Positions 23,010-30,619 are shown, counted from the first letter of the stretch. The stretch is DNA of 33,030 nucleotides from Chloroflexota bacterium (GCA_005889535.1 VBHC01000125.1:1-33030); one strand, 5' to 3'. A program made the numbers and translations. The notes: generated by a model from the letters alone, not told the origin.

Positions 23010-23917
23010 CTCGCCTCTGCGCGATCGATCTGGGCGCACGGGAGCTTAAGCTGCTGCAGGCCGACGGCCGTCAGCTGACGCATCATGCCGAAGTGCTGCT
23101 TCCGGACGGTGCCCTGGTTGACGGCGTGCCCACTCCCCTACTGACCGCCGCGGTGCGGGGCGCCCTGGAGGCCGGGGGATTCACGTCCACGCGTGCGCGG
23201 GTCGCGATCGCAGAAACCGGTACCGCCTTCCGCGATTTCCGATTGCCCGCCCTTCGGCAGAGCGAGCTCCGTCGTGCCGTCGTGTTCGAAGGCCGAAGAC
23301 AGGTGCCGATGGCCGCCGCCGATGTGTACTTCGCCTGGCACGCGGCCCGGGATAAGGATGGCTATGCGGTCCACCTGGTGGCAGCGCGGCGAGAGATGGT
23401 TGATGCGCTGGTGGCGGCCGTCAGCGCGGCCGGCCTGCAGGTCGAGCACATGGACCTGAAGCCGCTCGCGCTCGCGCGCGGGATGGGCGTATCGGACGGC
23501 CTCTTGCTCGAGTGGGGGGCGGCGGAGGCCACGCTGGTGCTCGTGGTTGCGGGGCGGCCGCGCTTCTTTCGCAGCTTCCTCCTCGACGCCCCGGCCGACG
23601 ATGTTGACGGTCAACTCGACGAGCTAGCCCTCTCGCTGAATGCGCTGGTCAAATTCATGCGCGGGACCGCATCGGATGTTCCAATCACGCCGGCCACGCC
23701 GCTCTTCCTCGGCGGCCGTTTCGGCTTCCTCCCCGATGGGGTCCAGCGCGCCGAGCAGCGCTTCGACTTCAAGGTGGCCTCACCCCCACCGCGGTTCAGG
23801 TTCACCTCCGGCTTTCCCTGGCAGGCCCATTTTGCCGGGCTTGGAATGGTCCGGCAGAAACACTGGCAGAACCGGCTCAGTCCGTCACAGGGAGGTGACA
23901 TCCGTGTCGCGGCCTGA
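23006..23917 (+). CDS. pilM: PilM-like actin-fold pilus assembly protein
   Basis: A 303-residue protein whose N-terminus CAIDLGARELKLLQ is the phosphate-1 motif of PilM/FtsA-type proteins. ALVDGVPTPLLTAAVRGAL, VAIAETGTAFRDFRLP and VEHMDLKPLALAR are typical of PilM. The second phosphate motif, usually DIGAE-like, reads LLLEWGAAEATL, so nucleotide binding may be weakened. It is about 50 residues shorter than common PilM. PilM sits on the cytoplasmic face and binds the N-terminal tail of PilN. The GTG at 23006 overlaps the previous stop (GTGA). A longer upstream reading of the frame exists but lies within the pilX-like gene. Confidence 0.82.
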   Translation: MTRLCAIDLGARELKLLQADGRQLTHHAEVLLPDGALVDGVPTPLLTAAVRGALEAGGFTSTRARVAIAETGTAFRDFRLPALRQSELRRAVVFEGRRQVPMAAADVYFAWHAARDKDGYAVHLVAARREMVDALVAAVSAAGLQVEHMDLKPLALARGMGVSDGLLLEWGAAEATLVLVVAGRPRFFRSFLLDAPADDVDGQLDELALSLNALVKFMRGTASDVPITPATPLFLGGRFGFLPDGVQRAEQRFDFKVASPPPRFRFTSGFPWQAHFAGLGMVRQKHWQNRLSPSQGGDIRVAA

Positions 23918-24053
23918 TCACGCTCCTGAGGTCGCCGTCGACTTCGCGCCGCCACCCAGGCCGAATCGCACTCGGCCGCTGATCGCGCTCGTGGTCGTTG
24001 TGCTCATCGTCGGGGCCATGACGGTCGCCGCGACACAGTTGCTACTCCGCTGA
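23904..24053 (+). CDS. 49-residue single-pass membrane protein in the PilN position
   Basis: A very small gene: GTG 23904 with GGAGGTGA ending 5 nt upstream, one of the best ribosome sites in the window. The product has a proline-rich N-terminus (VAVDFAPPPRPNRTRP, residues 10-25) and one membrane helix at about 26-43, then ends in LLLR. PilN normally has a short cytoplasmic tail with an INLLP-like motif that binds PilM, one membrane helix and a folded outer domain. VDFAPPP could be a degenerate form of that tail, with the outer domain missing. It overlaps pilM by 14 nt. No PilO follows; the next gene is the major pilin. The coding call rests on the start context and length; the PilN link is inference. 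Confidence 0.65.
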   Translation: MSRPDHAPEVAVDFAPPPRPNRTRPLIALVVVVLIVGAMTVAATQLLLR

Positions 24054-24104
24054 GCGAACTTTCACGAACCTCGCAAGAAAGCGGCCGTACTCTCGACAGA
24101 GACT

Positions 24105-24112
24105 AAGGAGGT
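24105..24112 (+). promoter_or_regulatory. Strong ribosome binding site of the major pilin gene
   Basis: AAGGAGGT lies 12 nt before the ATG at 24125. TACTCT at 24088-24093 could be a -10 box for a separate pilin transcript with a leader of about 30 nt, but no -35 box is visible. Confidence 0.55.
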
Positions 24113-24124
24113 CATACGACAATC

Positions 24125-24604
24125 ATGCTTCTCTCCATACTCAAAGATGCGCGCCGCCGCTCAAACCGTGGCCAGGAAGGCTTCACCCTTGTCGAGCTGC
24201 TCGTGGTCATCGCGATCCTCGGCATCCTGGCAGCGATCGTTCTCTTCAACATCTCGGGTGTCAACGCCAACGCGGCGTGCAACGGGATGAAGACCGACGG
24301 CGCGACGATCCAGGGCGCCGCCGACCTGTACTGGAATACCTACGGCGTCTACCCGGTTGGTAACGCCGGCGTCGTCCCGCCCGCAACCCTCCCAGGCGCC
24401 GCCGACGCACAAACCCCGGCGGCCGGTACGACCGTCAACCAGGCCGAGTTGCTGCAGGCCAACCTGCTGCACAGCTCGACCAACGGCTGGAATGCCCCCG
24501 CTCCAATCCCCGCGATGACCGAACAGTTCACCTACAAGGCGTCGCCGCCCCAGGGCACCGTGCACGGAGCATTCTCCAGCGGTAGCGCCTGCACGTACAA
24601 CTAG
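24125..24604 (+). CDS. pilA: Major type IV pilin (PilA-like)
   Basis: A 159-residue prepilin with a rather long, basic 19-residue leader and the classical cleavage site GQEG/FTLVELLVVIAILGILAA, with Glu at +5 (E24). The globular part is Gly/Ala/Pro-rich and holds two cysteines, C52 and C156, that could close a disulfide loop. It has its own 71-nt upstream gap with a strong ribosome site, and it is followed directly by a strong terminator, so it is probably expressed more than the operon ahead of it. GspG-like pseudopilin is the alternative, but position and signals favour a main pilin. Confidence 0.88.
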   Translation: MLLSILKDARRRSNRGQEGFTLVELLVVIAILGILAAIVLFNISGVNANAACNGMKTDGATIQGAADLYWNTYGVYPVGNAGVVPPATLPGAADAQTPAAGTTVNQAELLQANLLHSSTNGWNAPAPIPAMTEQFTYKASPPQGTVHGAFSSGSACTYN

Positions 24605-24627
24605 TCGACCGCTGAGTCATTGAATCG

Positions 24628-24661
24628 TTCGGCCGGCCCTCGGGCCGGCCGAATTGTTTTA
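24628..24661 (+). terminator. Intrinsic terminator of the pilus operon
   Basis: A perfect 12-bp GC-rich stem (TTCGGCCGGCCC with GGGCCGGCCGAA, 24628-24653) is followed by TTGTTTT. It stands 23 nt after the pilin stop. The T-tract overlaps the stop codon of the convergent REC/HD-GYP gene. No T-tract follows on the other strand, so it acts mainly on the plus strand. Confidence 0.88.
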
Positions 24662-25645
24662 GGCGATCTTGGCTTCTTCGCCCTGGGTGCCAGCGATGCG
24701 CTGCGGCAACGACGACGTGGCGAAGGCGGCCGTGAGTCGGGGATCCCACTGGGCACCGGAACCGGCAGCCAGGATCTCGAGCGCCTTGGCAACGGTGTGT
24801 CGCGGTCGGTAGGGGCGGTCGGTGATCATGGCGTGGAAGGCGTCGGCGACGGCGACGATGCGAGCCATCATCGGGATCGCGGGGCCCTGCAGCTTGTCGG
24901 GGTAGCCGGCGCCGTCCCAGCGTTCGTGATGATGGCGGATGGCCGGGGCCAGTACCGAAGCCGGGCGGAACGGGCCGGCGATTTCGGCGCCCAGGATCGT
25001 GTGCTGCTTGATTTGCGCGAACTCCTCGGGTGTCAGGCCGCCCTGCTTGTTCAGGAGGGCCTCGGGCAGTCCGATCTGGCCGATGTCGTGAAGCAGTCCA
25101 GCGTGGTAGGCGACCTCCTGGTCTTCGGCGTCGAGGCCGATCAGGCGCGCCAGCGCCTGGGCCGTCAGCGCCACGCTATCGTCGAAGGGGGCCTTGGATT
25201 CGGTCGGGTCTTCCCGCTTCACCAGTTCCCGAAGGCTCTCCTGCGTGCTCCGCAGATCGCGGCGCAGTTCCTTGAGCCGCAGCAGCGCCCGGACGCGCAC
25301 CTGTAAGTCGCGCATCGGGATCGGCTTCACGATCAGGTCGTCGCCGCCGGCTTCCACCATCTTCGAGCGCTCGGGTCGAGGATCGAATCCCGTCATCATC
25401 AAGACCGGGATCTCAGCCGTGGCCGGGTCGGCCTTGAGCTGCTTGCAGGCTTCGTGCCCGTTCATGACGGGCATCTCGACGTCCATCAGGATCAAGTCCG
25501 GCTTCAGCCGCCTGGCCGCGCGCACCGCCTCCTCGCCGTTGGTGGCGGCTTCTGTCCAGAAGCCGAGCGTCGACAGCTGGCCACAGAGCAGGTCGCGGTT
25601 CGGACCGCTGTCGTCCGTGACCAGGATGGTCCGGCGTTCCGGCAT
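24659..25645 (-). CDS. RpfG-like response regulator: REC plus HD-GYP phosphodiesterase
   Basis: A 328-residue two-domain protein. The receiver has D11-D12, phospho-acceptor D55 (LILMDVEMP), T85 (MMTG) and K107 (VKP). The HD-GYP domain has H186-D187 in LLHDIGQIGLP, HHHERWDGAGYPDKL around 238-252, and VADAFHAM with D268. The canonical HDIGK lysine is Q190; the metal ligands are kept, so c-di-GMP hydrolysis is still likely. Phosphorylation should control it, but no kinase is adjacent. ATG 25643-25645 begins just before the receiver; in-frame codons further upstream overlap the divergent promoter region. It is convergent with the pilin gene and divergent from the HTH-GGDEF gene, which suggests a joint c-di-GMP module. 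Confidence 0.92.
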   Translation of the reverse strand: MPERRTILVTDDSGPNRDLLCGQLSTLGFWTEAATNGEEAVRAARRLKPDLILMDVEMPVMNGHEACKQLKADPATAEIPVLMMTGFDPRPERSKMVEAGGDDLIVKPIPMRDLQVRVRALLRLKELRRDLRSTQESLRELVKREDPTESKAPFDDSVALTAQALARLIGLDAEDQEVAYHAGLLHDIGQIGLPEALLNKQGGLTPEEFAQIKQHTILGAEIAGPFRPASVLAPAIRHHHERWDGAGYPDKLQGPAIPMMARIVAVADAFHAMITDRPYRPRHTVAKALEILAAGSGAQWDPRLTAAFATSSLPQRIAGTQGEEAKIA

Positions 25646-25682
25646 CGGTCCGGAGGGCAGGTCGTCCACGGCTGTAAGACGT

Positions 25683-25700
25683 AGGAAGCAAGACCTTCCT
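25683..25700. promoter_or_regulatory. Palindrome AGGAAG-N6-CTTCCT in the divergent promoter region
   Basis: An inverted repeat with 6-nt arms and a 6-nt spacer lies in the 109-nt gap between the divergent REC/HD-GYP and HTH-GGDEF genes. It could be an operator, perhaps for the HTH protein itself. Short palindromes also arise by chance. Confidence 0.3.
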
Positions 25701-25754
25701 TCGTTGCAGGGAGCAGTGAAACGTCGCGTCACACAACCGTCCGTGCCACTCGCC

Positions 25755-28136
25755 ATGAAACTGCCCAAGCTCCTTTCGGTGGAGGAGGTGGCGGCTGGCA
25801 TCCGGCGGCACCCGGAAGTCGTCCGGCGGCAGGCCCGCGACGGCCGGCTCCCGGCCGAGAAGATCGGCCGCGTGTGGTTCTTTCGCCCCGAGCGCCTGGC
25901 CGAAGCGGGCTACACCCAGTTTCTGCCCACCATGGCGTCCAGCGAGACTCCCCCGATCCCAGCCACCGACCCACCGACGGAAAGCCTGGTCCGCGTCCTG
26001 GGGGAGGCCGGGCTCGAGGCGCTGCGGCGCCCCGAGCAGGACGCCATCTTCGATGCCGTCGGACGGCGTCTGGCCGAGGCGGGGTTCTCGATGTTCGTCT
26101 TTCTTGTCGCGGACGGTACGGGACTGCGCTGTGCGTTTCGCCGGGTGGCGGAGCCCGACAGCGATTTTGAAAAGGTGGCGGGGCAGCCCGCCGTCGGAAC
26201 GGTCATCCCATTCGACCGGGCTCCCATCCTCCACGGCGTCTGCACTACGCTCCGGCCGCATTACATCGCCGATGCTGACGAACTGGTCGGCCGGATGGCC
26301 GTGGCCATCCCCGCCGTCGCGGGGAACGCCCGCCGCGTCAGCGAACTGCTCCACATGAGCACGATGATTGCCGCCCCGTTGGCTGTCGCCGACAAGGCGG
26401 CGGGCGTCATCGTCGTCGTCGGCCCTCGATTGCGCCAGGCTGATCTACCGGCCGTCATGGCATTTGCCAACCAGACAGCAGCGGCGCTGGAAACCGCGCG
26501 GCTGCTGGACGAGGCGCGCCAGACGGAGGAGGCCGCCGTGTTGGCACTCGCCGCGACCATCGAGCTCCGGGACGCCCTGCACAGCCGGGCGAGCGAACAC
26601 GCCGATCTGGCCGAGCGGTTTGCCGAGCACCTCGGCTTTGACCAGGCGCGCCAGCGACGGGTTCGCTACACAGCCCTGCTGCAGGACCTGGGCAAGTTGA
26701 GCTTGCCGGACAGCATCTTGAAGAAACGTGGCCGGTTGGACCCCGAGGAGCGGGCACTGATGATGGCCCACCCGGGTGTCGCTGCGGACCTGCTGGGGCG
26801 TTTCGCCTCACTCGCCGGTTTGGCACCGCTGGTCCGCGCGCACCACGAGTGGTTCAACGGCGAAGGGTATCCGGATGGGCTGCGGGGCGACGCGATCGCG
26901 GCAGAGACGCGGATCATCTCGATCGTCAATGCCTTCTTCAACGTCACCTTCGATCTCCCGTTCAAGACGGAGGCCACGGTGGACGAAGGCTTGCAGGAGC
27001 TAACCCGATTTGCTGGCATCAATCTCGACCCGGCGCTCACCGAGTCCTTTGCGGCGATGTGTCGCGAGGCGGCGTCGCATAAGGCGTCCTGGTATCAGCA
27101 GATGCTCGATGCCCTTTTGAGATCCACACCCAGCGTGCCAGCCGGGCCAAAAGACATCCTCAGCGTCGCCGATTCTCGCGAGCTCCGCATCATCTATCGC
27201 ATCGCGCAAGAAACCAACGCCGTGCTCGACCTCGGTACGTTGCTCAGCCGGATCGTGAACATCATCCGCGACGTGATGGGCTACTACATGGTGTCGATCC
27301 TCTTACCGGGTGACAGGGCCGATGAACTGCGCGTTGGAGCCCAGAGCGGGTATGCGATCGATATCACCGGGCTCACGATTCCCACGGCCCAGGGCATCAC
27401 CGGCTGGGTCTTTACGCATGGCACGCCCCAGGTCATCCCGGACGTGAAGACCGAGCCGCGCTACATCGGGCTCGACGAGAAGGTCCGCTCAGAGCTCGCC
27501 TTTCCGCTGATCAGCCGCGGCCGGGTGGTTGGCGTGCTCAACGCGGAAAGCCAGCACGCCGATGCCTTCTCCGAGGCGGATGTCGCCCTGATGTCGGCGG
27601 TTGGTTCGCAGCTCGCCTCGTACCTCGAGGTGGCGCAGTCGCACGACACCCTGAAGCGCGAAGCCGGGCACGATCCACTGACGAGGCTCAACAATCGACG
27701 TCTGTTCCTGGAGCGGATCCAGCAGGAGGTGATCCGCGCAGCCGCGGCCGCTGAGAGCTTCTCGATCGTCTTCCTCGACGTGGATGAGCTCAAGCGGATC
27801 AATGACACGTATGGTCACCTCGCCGGCGACGCCCTCCTTCGCGAAGTATCCAATGCCCTGATGGATGCGGTGCGCGGCGAGGATGTCGTCGCCCGCTACG
27901 GCGGCGATGAGTTCGTGGTCCTCCTGCCCGCCACGCCTGCCCCCGCGGCCACCATCGTCGCGCAGCGCATCTCGGATGGTATTGCGCGACACCGCTTCAT
28001 GGCCGGGCGTGAGCTGCTCCAGATCCCGGGCGTCAGCTTGGGGGTCGCCACTTTTCCCCGGGACGGGGCCACCGCTGAGGAACTGCTGGCGACAGCGGAC
28101 GCCACCCTCTACCGGCAGAAGCGAAAGGCGAGCTAG
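25755..28136 (+). CDS. HTH - GAF - degenerate HD-GYP - GAF - GGDEF protein
   Basis: A 793-residue soluble protein with an unusual domain order. Residues 6-52 are an HTH_17/excisionase-type DNA-binding domain (LSVEEVAAGIRRHPEVVRRQ, IGRVWFFRPERLAEAG). A GAF-like domain follows at about 75-250. An HD-GYP domain spans about 262-450 and keeps GYPDG (371-375), but the HD histidine is Q310 (LLQDLGK) and the later metal Asp is N392 (IVNAFFNV), so phosphodiesterase activity is probably lost. A second GAF lies at about 480-628, then a GGDEF domain with intact YGGDEF (716-720) and an RxxD site (R707-D710). It should be a cyclase with sensory GAF inputs that may also bind DNA. ATG 25755 is preferred; GTG 25743 and GTG 25716 are in frame. 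The stop overlaps that of the convergent pfk gene. Confidence 0.87.
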   Translation: MKLPKLLSVEEVAAGIRRHPEVVRRQARDGRLPAEKIGRVWFFRPERLAEAGYTQFLPTMASSETPPIPATDPPTESLVRVLGEAGLEALRRPEQDAIFDAVGRRLAEAGFSMFVFLVADGTGLRCAFRRVAEPDSDFEKVAGQPAVGTVIPFDRAPILHGVCTTLRPHYIADADELVGRMAVAIPAVAGNARRVSELLHMSTMIAAPLAVADKAAGVIVVVGPRLRQADLPAVMAFANQTAAALETARLLDEARQTEEAAVLALAATIELRDALHSRASEHADLAERFAEHLGFDQARQRRVRYTALLQDLGKLSLPDSILKKRGRLDPEERALMMAHPGVAADLLGRFASLAGLAPLVRAHHEWFNGEGYPDGLRGDAIAAETRIISIVNAFFNVTFDLPFKTEATVDEGLQELTRFAGINLDPALTESFAAMCREAASHKASWYQQMLDALLRSTPSVPAGPKDILSVADSRELRIIYRIAQETNAVLDLGTLLSRIVNIIRDVMGYYMVSILLPGDRADELRVGAQSGYAIDITGLTIPTAQGITGWVFTHGTPQVIPDVKTEPRYIGLDEKVRSELAFPLISRGRVVGVLNAESQHADAFSEADVALMSAVGSQLASYLEVAQSHDTLKREAGHDPLTRLNNRRLFLERIQQEVIRAAAAAESFSIVFLDVDELKRINDTYGHLAGDALLREVSNALMDAVRGEDVVARYGGDEFVVLLPATPAPAATIVAQRISDGIARHRFMAGRELLQIPGVSLGVATFPRDGATAEELLATADATLYRQKRKAS

Positions 28137-29176
28137 CCGAAGACCTGCTGCAGCTCGTAAAGCTCCCGCGGGACTCGTCGCGTTTCAGCGATGACGTCGC
28201 GCAGCGGAACAACATCGATCTGCCCATCCTGTCGAATCGGGATCATGCCGGCCTTGCCCGCGGCCAAGAGGTCGGTGGCAGCCACGCCCAGACGCGTGGC
28301 CCAGATCCGGTCGACCGGTGACGGCGACCCGCCGCGCTGCAGGTGCCCGAGCACCGTCACCCTGGTCTCGAAGCCGGTCGCCTCCTCGATCCTATTGCTG
28401 AGCGCATCGCCCACCCCCTGTTTCGCAAGCCGAACATGTCCGAAGGCGTCGCGCTTCTCCGCGGCGGCCGCCACCGCCATGGCCGGCTCGAGCGCCAGCA
28501 TCCGCACGCCTTCGGCGACGACGATGATGCTGAAGTCTTTGCCCTCGGCGCGCCGCCGGTGCAAGTGATCCACCACACCCTCGAGCTTCGCCTCGAACTC
28601 CGGGATGATGATCATGTCGGCGCCGCCGGCCAGGCCACCGACCATGGCCACCCAGCCGGTGTCACGGCCCATCACCTCAACCACCATGACGCGGTGATGG
28701 GCCGAGGCGGTGGTGTGCAACCGGTCGAGAGCCTCGACTACGACGCCAACCGCGGTATCGAAGCCGATGCAGAACTGGGTGACGGATAGGTCGTTGTCGA
28801 TTGTCTTGGGCACGCCGACCACCGGATAGCTCGCGTCGCTCATGGCCGCCGCGACCGACAGTGTGTCGTCCCCGCCAATGGCCACCAGGCCATCGACCTG
28901 GTTGGCCCGCAGCAGCGCGATCGCCGGCTCCACGCCCCCGGGGTTCTTGAGGGGATTGGTGCGAGAGGTGCCCAAGATCGTTCCCCCCAGGGGGAGGATT
29001 CCCCGAACCGAGGCCGGCGTCAGCTCCTCGAGGTCACCGGCGCCCAGCACGCCGGCCCATCCGTTCTTGATGCCGGTGACCTGGAACCCCCGTTGAAAAG
29101 CCCGACGGGCGACGCCGCGAATGGCGGCGTTGAGGCCGGGCGCGTCTCCACCGCCAGTCAGAACGCCGATGCGCAC
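28133..29176 (-). CDS. pfkA: Phosphofructokinase, PPi-type signature
   Basis: A 347-residue group A phosphofructokinase. It opens with IGVLTGGGDAPGLNAAIRG. The phosphoryl-donor site reads GGDDT (101-105) with D104, and the catalytic loop PKTIDND (123-129) has K124 and D127. ATP enzymes such as E. coli PfkA have Gly at both 104 and 124; Asp104 with Lys124 is the accepted mark of pyrophosphate-dependent enzymes. It would thus convert fructose 6-phosphate and fructose 1,6-bisphosphate reversibly using PPi (symbol pfp if confirmed). MGRDTGWVA and GHLQRGGSPSPVDR are the other family motifs. The GTG at 29176 is preceded by TAAACT at 7 nt. It lies 21 nt after the LiaF-like gene on the same strand. 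Confidence 0.93.
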   Translation of the reverse strand: MRIGVLTGGGDAPGLNAAIRGVARRAFQRGFQVTGIKNGWAGVLGAGDLEELTPASVRGILPLGGTILGTSRTNPLKNPGGVEPAIALLRANQVDGLVAIGGDDTLSVAAAMSDASYPVVGVPKTIDNDLSVTQFCIGFDTAVGVVVEALDRLHTTASAHHRVMVVEVMGRDTGWVAMVGGLAGGADMIIIPEFEAKLEGVVDHLHRRRAEGKDFSIIVVAEGVRMLALEPAMAVAAAAEKRDAFGHVRLAKQGVGDALSNRIEEATGFETRVTVLGHLQRGGSPSPVDRIWATRLGVAATDLLAAGKAGMIPIRQDGQIDVVPLRDVIAETRRVPRELYELQQVFG

Positions 29177-29183
29177 GACGCCT

Positions 29184-29189
29184 AGTTTA
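29184..29189 (-). promoter_or_regulatory. Possible -10 box for a leaderless phosphofructokinase transcript
   Basis: On the minus strand TAAACT ends 7 nt before the GTG start at 29176, in the 21-nt gap after the upstream gene. No -35 box is evident. Confidence 0.4.
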
Positions 29190-29197
29190 AGGCCCGC

Positions 29198-29806
29198 TCA
29201 GCGCGAATCCCGGCGGCCGGAGGTGAGATTCAAAATCAGCATGACGGCACCCAGCACGATGATCAGGGCTCCGACGGCCACGCCGGCGGTGTGATCAAAC
29301 TGATAGCCGCCGATGCCGATCACGCCTTCGAAGAAGGCGGCGCCCAGCAGGAACAGGACAACCGCGATCCCTAACAGGCGGGTGCCGGCCCGGACGTTGC
29401 CGGGCCGCCCGGCGGTCAGGCCGTAGAGGATCATGCCCACACCGATCGCCCCTGGGAACACCAGCGCCCAGGCGTAGGCCCAGCTTTCGAAGTGGTCTGT
29501 CGAGTTCTGGTAGAGAAGGATCAAGCCAGATACGGCGATGATGCTGCCAGCAATCGCCAGCCCCTCGCTCACCGCGCCGCGGGCCGTCAGCGCCACCACG
29601 ATCAGCAGCACGCCCGGCCCGATCACGAAGAAGGGCCAGCCATAATGGCCAATGTCCAACCGAACAAACTGGCCGAATAGCAGGATCGCCCCGATCAGGA
29701 CAAGCAACCCACCAAGTACCGTCGACTGCCGCCGAGGCCGGTACGGCGTCTGACTAGTGGCGGGCTCTTGCGCGACGGGGGCGCGCGGCGGAACTCCCTC
29801 GCCCAT
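29198..29806 (-). CDS. Six-segment membrane protein, LiaF/LiaI transmembrane-like
   Basis: A 202-residue protein with a polar, proline-rich N-terminus (1-28) and about six membrane helices (29-46, 57-74, 82-98, 109-130, 142-162, 174-193). The repeated pattern 'GGLLVLIGAILLFGQF' and 'YGWPFFVIGPGVLLIV' resembles the transmembrane domain seen in LiaF, LiaI and DUF5668-type proteins, which take part in envelope-stress sensing in Gram-positives. No soluble LiaF C-terminal domain is present, so the role is not assigned. It starts at ATG 29806, inside the 3' end of nth, and has its own promoter there. Confidence 0.75.
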   Translation of the reverse strand: MGEGVPPRAPVAQEPATSQTPYRPRRQSTVLGGLLVLIGAILLFGQFVRLDIGHYGWPFFVIGPGVLLIVVALTARGAVSEGLAIAGSIIAVSGLILLYQNSTDHFESWAYAWALVFPGAIGVGMILYGLTAGRPGNVRAGTRLLGIAVVLFLLGAAFFEGVIGIGGYQFDHTAGVAVGALIIVLGAVMLILNLTSGRRDSR

Positions 29807-30494
29807 GTCCCAACTTTACGCTGGCTACCGGCGCCGTCAACGGCCGCGACCGCTTCGCCCGGACCGTCGACGATGGACAGAAGTCGTTCATCACGCATTC
29901 CGGGCAGCGGGGGGCCCGGGCGACACAGACCCGGCGGCCGTGGAGGATCAGCCGCAAGCTGAGGCCGGTCCACTCGGAAGCCGGGACCAGCTTCGTCACG
30001 TCCGCTTCGATCTTGACGGGGTCCGCGCTCTTGGTCAGGCGCAGTCGCCGCGTGAGCCGGGTGACGTGGGTGTCGACGGCAAATCCCGGGATGCCGAAGG
30101 CCACGCCGAGCACCACGTTGGCAGTCTTCCTGCCGACGCCGGGCAGGGTAACCAGGTCCTCGATCCGAGGTGGCACCTCGCCCGCAAATCGCTCAACCAG
30201 GGCGGCACTGCAGGCGATGATCGTTTTCGCCTTGACGTGAAAAAACCCGGTGGGCTTGATGAGGGCCTCGACGGCTTGGGGATCGGCGTGGGCCAGCGCG
30301 GCGGGATCGGGATACCTGGCGAATAACGCCGGCGTCACGGAATTGACCGATCGATCGGTTGTTTGCGCCGAGAGGATGGTCGCGATCAGCATCTGGAACG
30401 GGTTGCGGTGTTCGAGCTCGGAGGCGGCCGGGTAGATCGCTTTCAGCCGCTCCACGGCAAGGCGGGCGCGATCTTTGGCCCTTAGCCCTGGCAT
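29754..30494 (-). CDS. nth: Endonuclease III (bifunctional DNA glycosylase/AP lyase)
   Basis: A 246-residue base-excision repair enzyme for oxidised pyrimidines. The helix-hairpin-helix LPGVGRKTANVV carries the catalytic K123 and the following VDTHV holds D141. The [4Fe-4S] site is C190, C197, C200 and C206 in the expected C-x6-C-x2-C-x5-C spacing. ILSAQTTDRSVN is the other typical motif. ATG 30494 is the natural start (MPGLRAKDRARL), with TACGCT 8 nt upstream; a longer frame to 30590 is unlikely. The C-terminal tail of about 35 residues after the cluster is Arg/Ala/Ser-rich and overlaps the next gene by 53 nt. Confidence 0.94.
   Translation of the reverse strand: MPGLRAKDRARLAVERLKAIYPAASELEHRNPFQMLIATILSAQTTDRSVNSVTPALFARYPDPAALAHADPQAVEALIKPTGFFHVKAKTIIACSAALVERFAGEVPPRIEDLVTLPGVGRKTANVVLGVAFGIPGFAVDTHVTRLTRRLRLTKSADPVKIEADVTKLVPASEWTGLSLRLILHGRRVCVARAPRCPECVMNDFCPSSTVRAKRSRPLTAPVASVKLGHGRGSSAARPRRARARH
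29813..29840 (-). promoter_or_regulatory. Leaderless promoter of the LiaF-like gene, inside nth
   Basis: On the minus strand TTGACG (29840-29835), a 16-nt spacer and TAAAGT (29818-29813) are followed after 6 nt by the ATG at 29806. Both boxes are good and the spacing places the transcript start at the start codon. It lies within the end of the nth coding region. Confidence 0.6.
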
Positions 30495-30502
30495 AAGGCT
30501 CA

Positions 30503-30508
30503 AGCGTA
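30503..30508 (-). promoter_or_regulatory. Possible -10 box for a leaderless nth transcript
   Basis: On the minus strand TACGCT ends 8 nt before the nth ATG. A GC-rich palindrome (GGGGCGTCGCCCC, 30514-30526) lies just upstream of it. No -35 box is evident. Confidence 0.35.
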
Positions 30509-30619
30509 ACGTCGGGGCGTCGCCCCACGCGAGCCGCGCTTCAGTGCGATGCGAGCGTTTGAGACGTTTGTGTAACGAGGGGCGGCGCAAAGTTGGACTG
30601 ATCGAGCCGTTACTGCGAT

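Noticed and set aside
24054-24124. c-di-GMP riboswitch in the pilin leader
   Set aside because: The region is short and lacks the conserved GEMM core as I recall it; only a ribosome site and a possible -10 box are visible.
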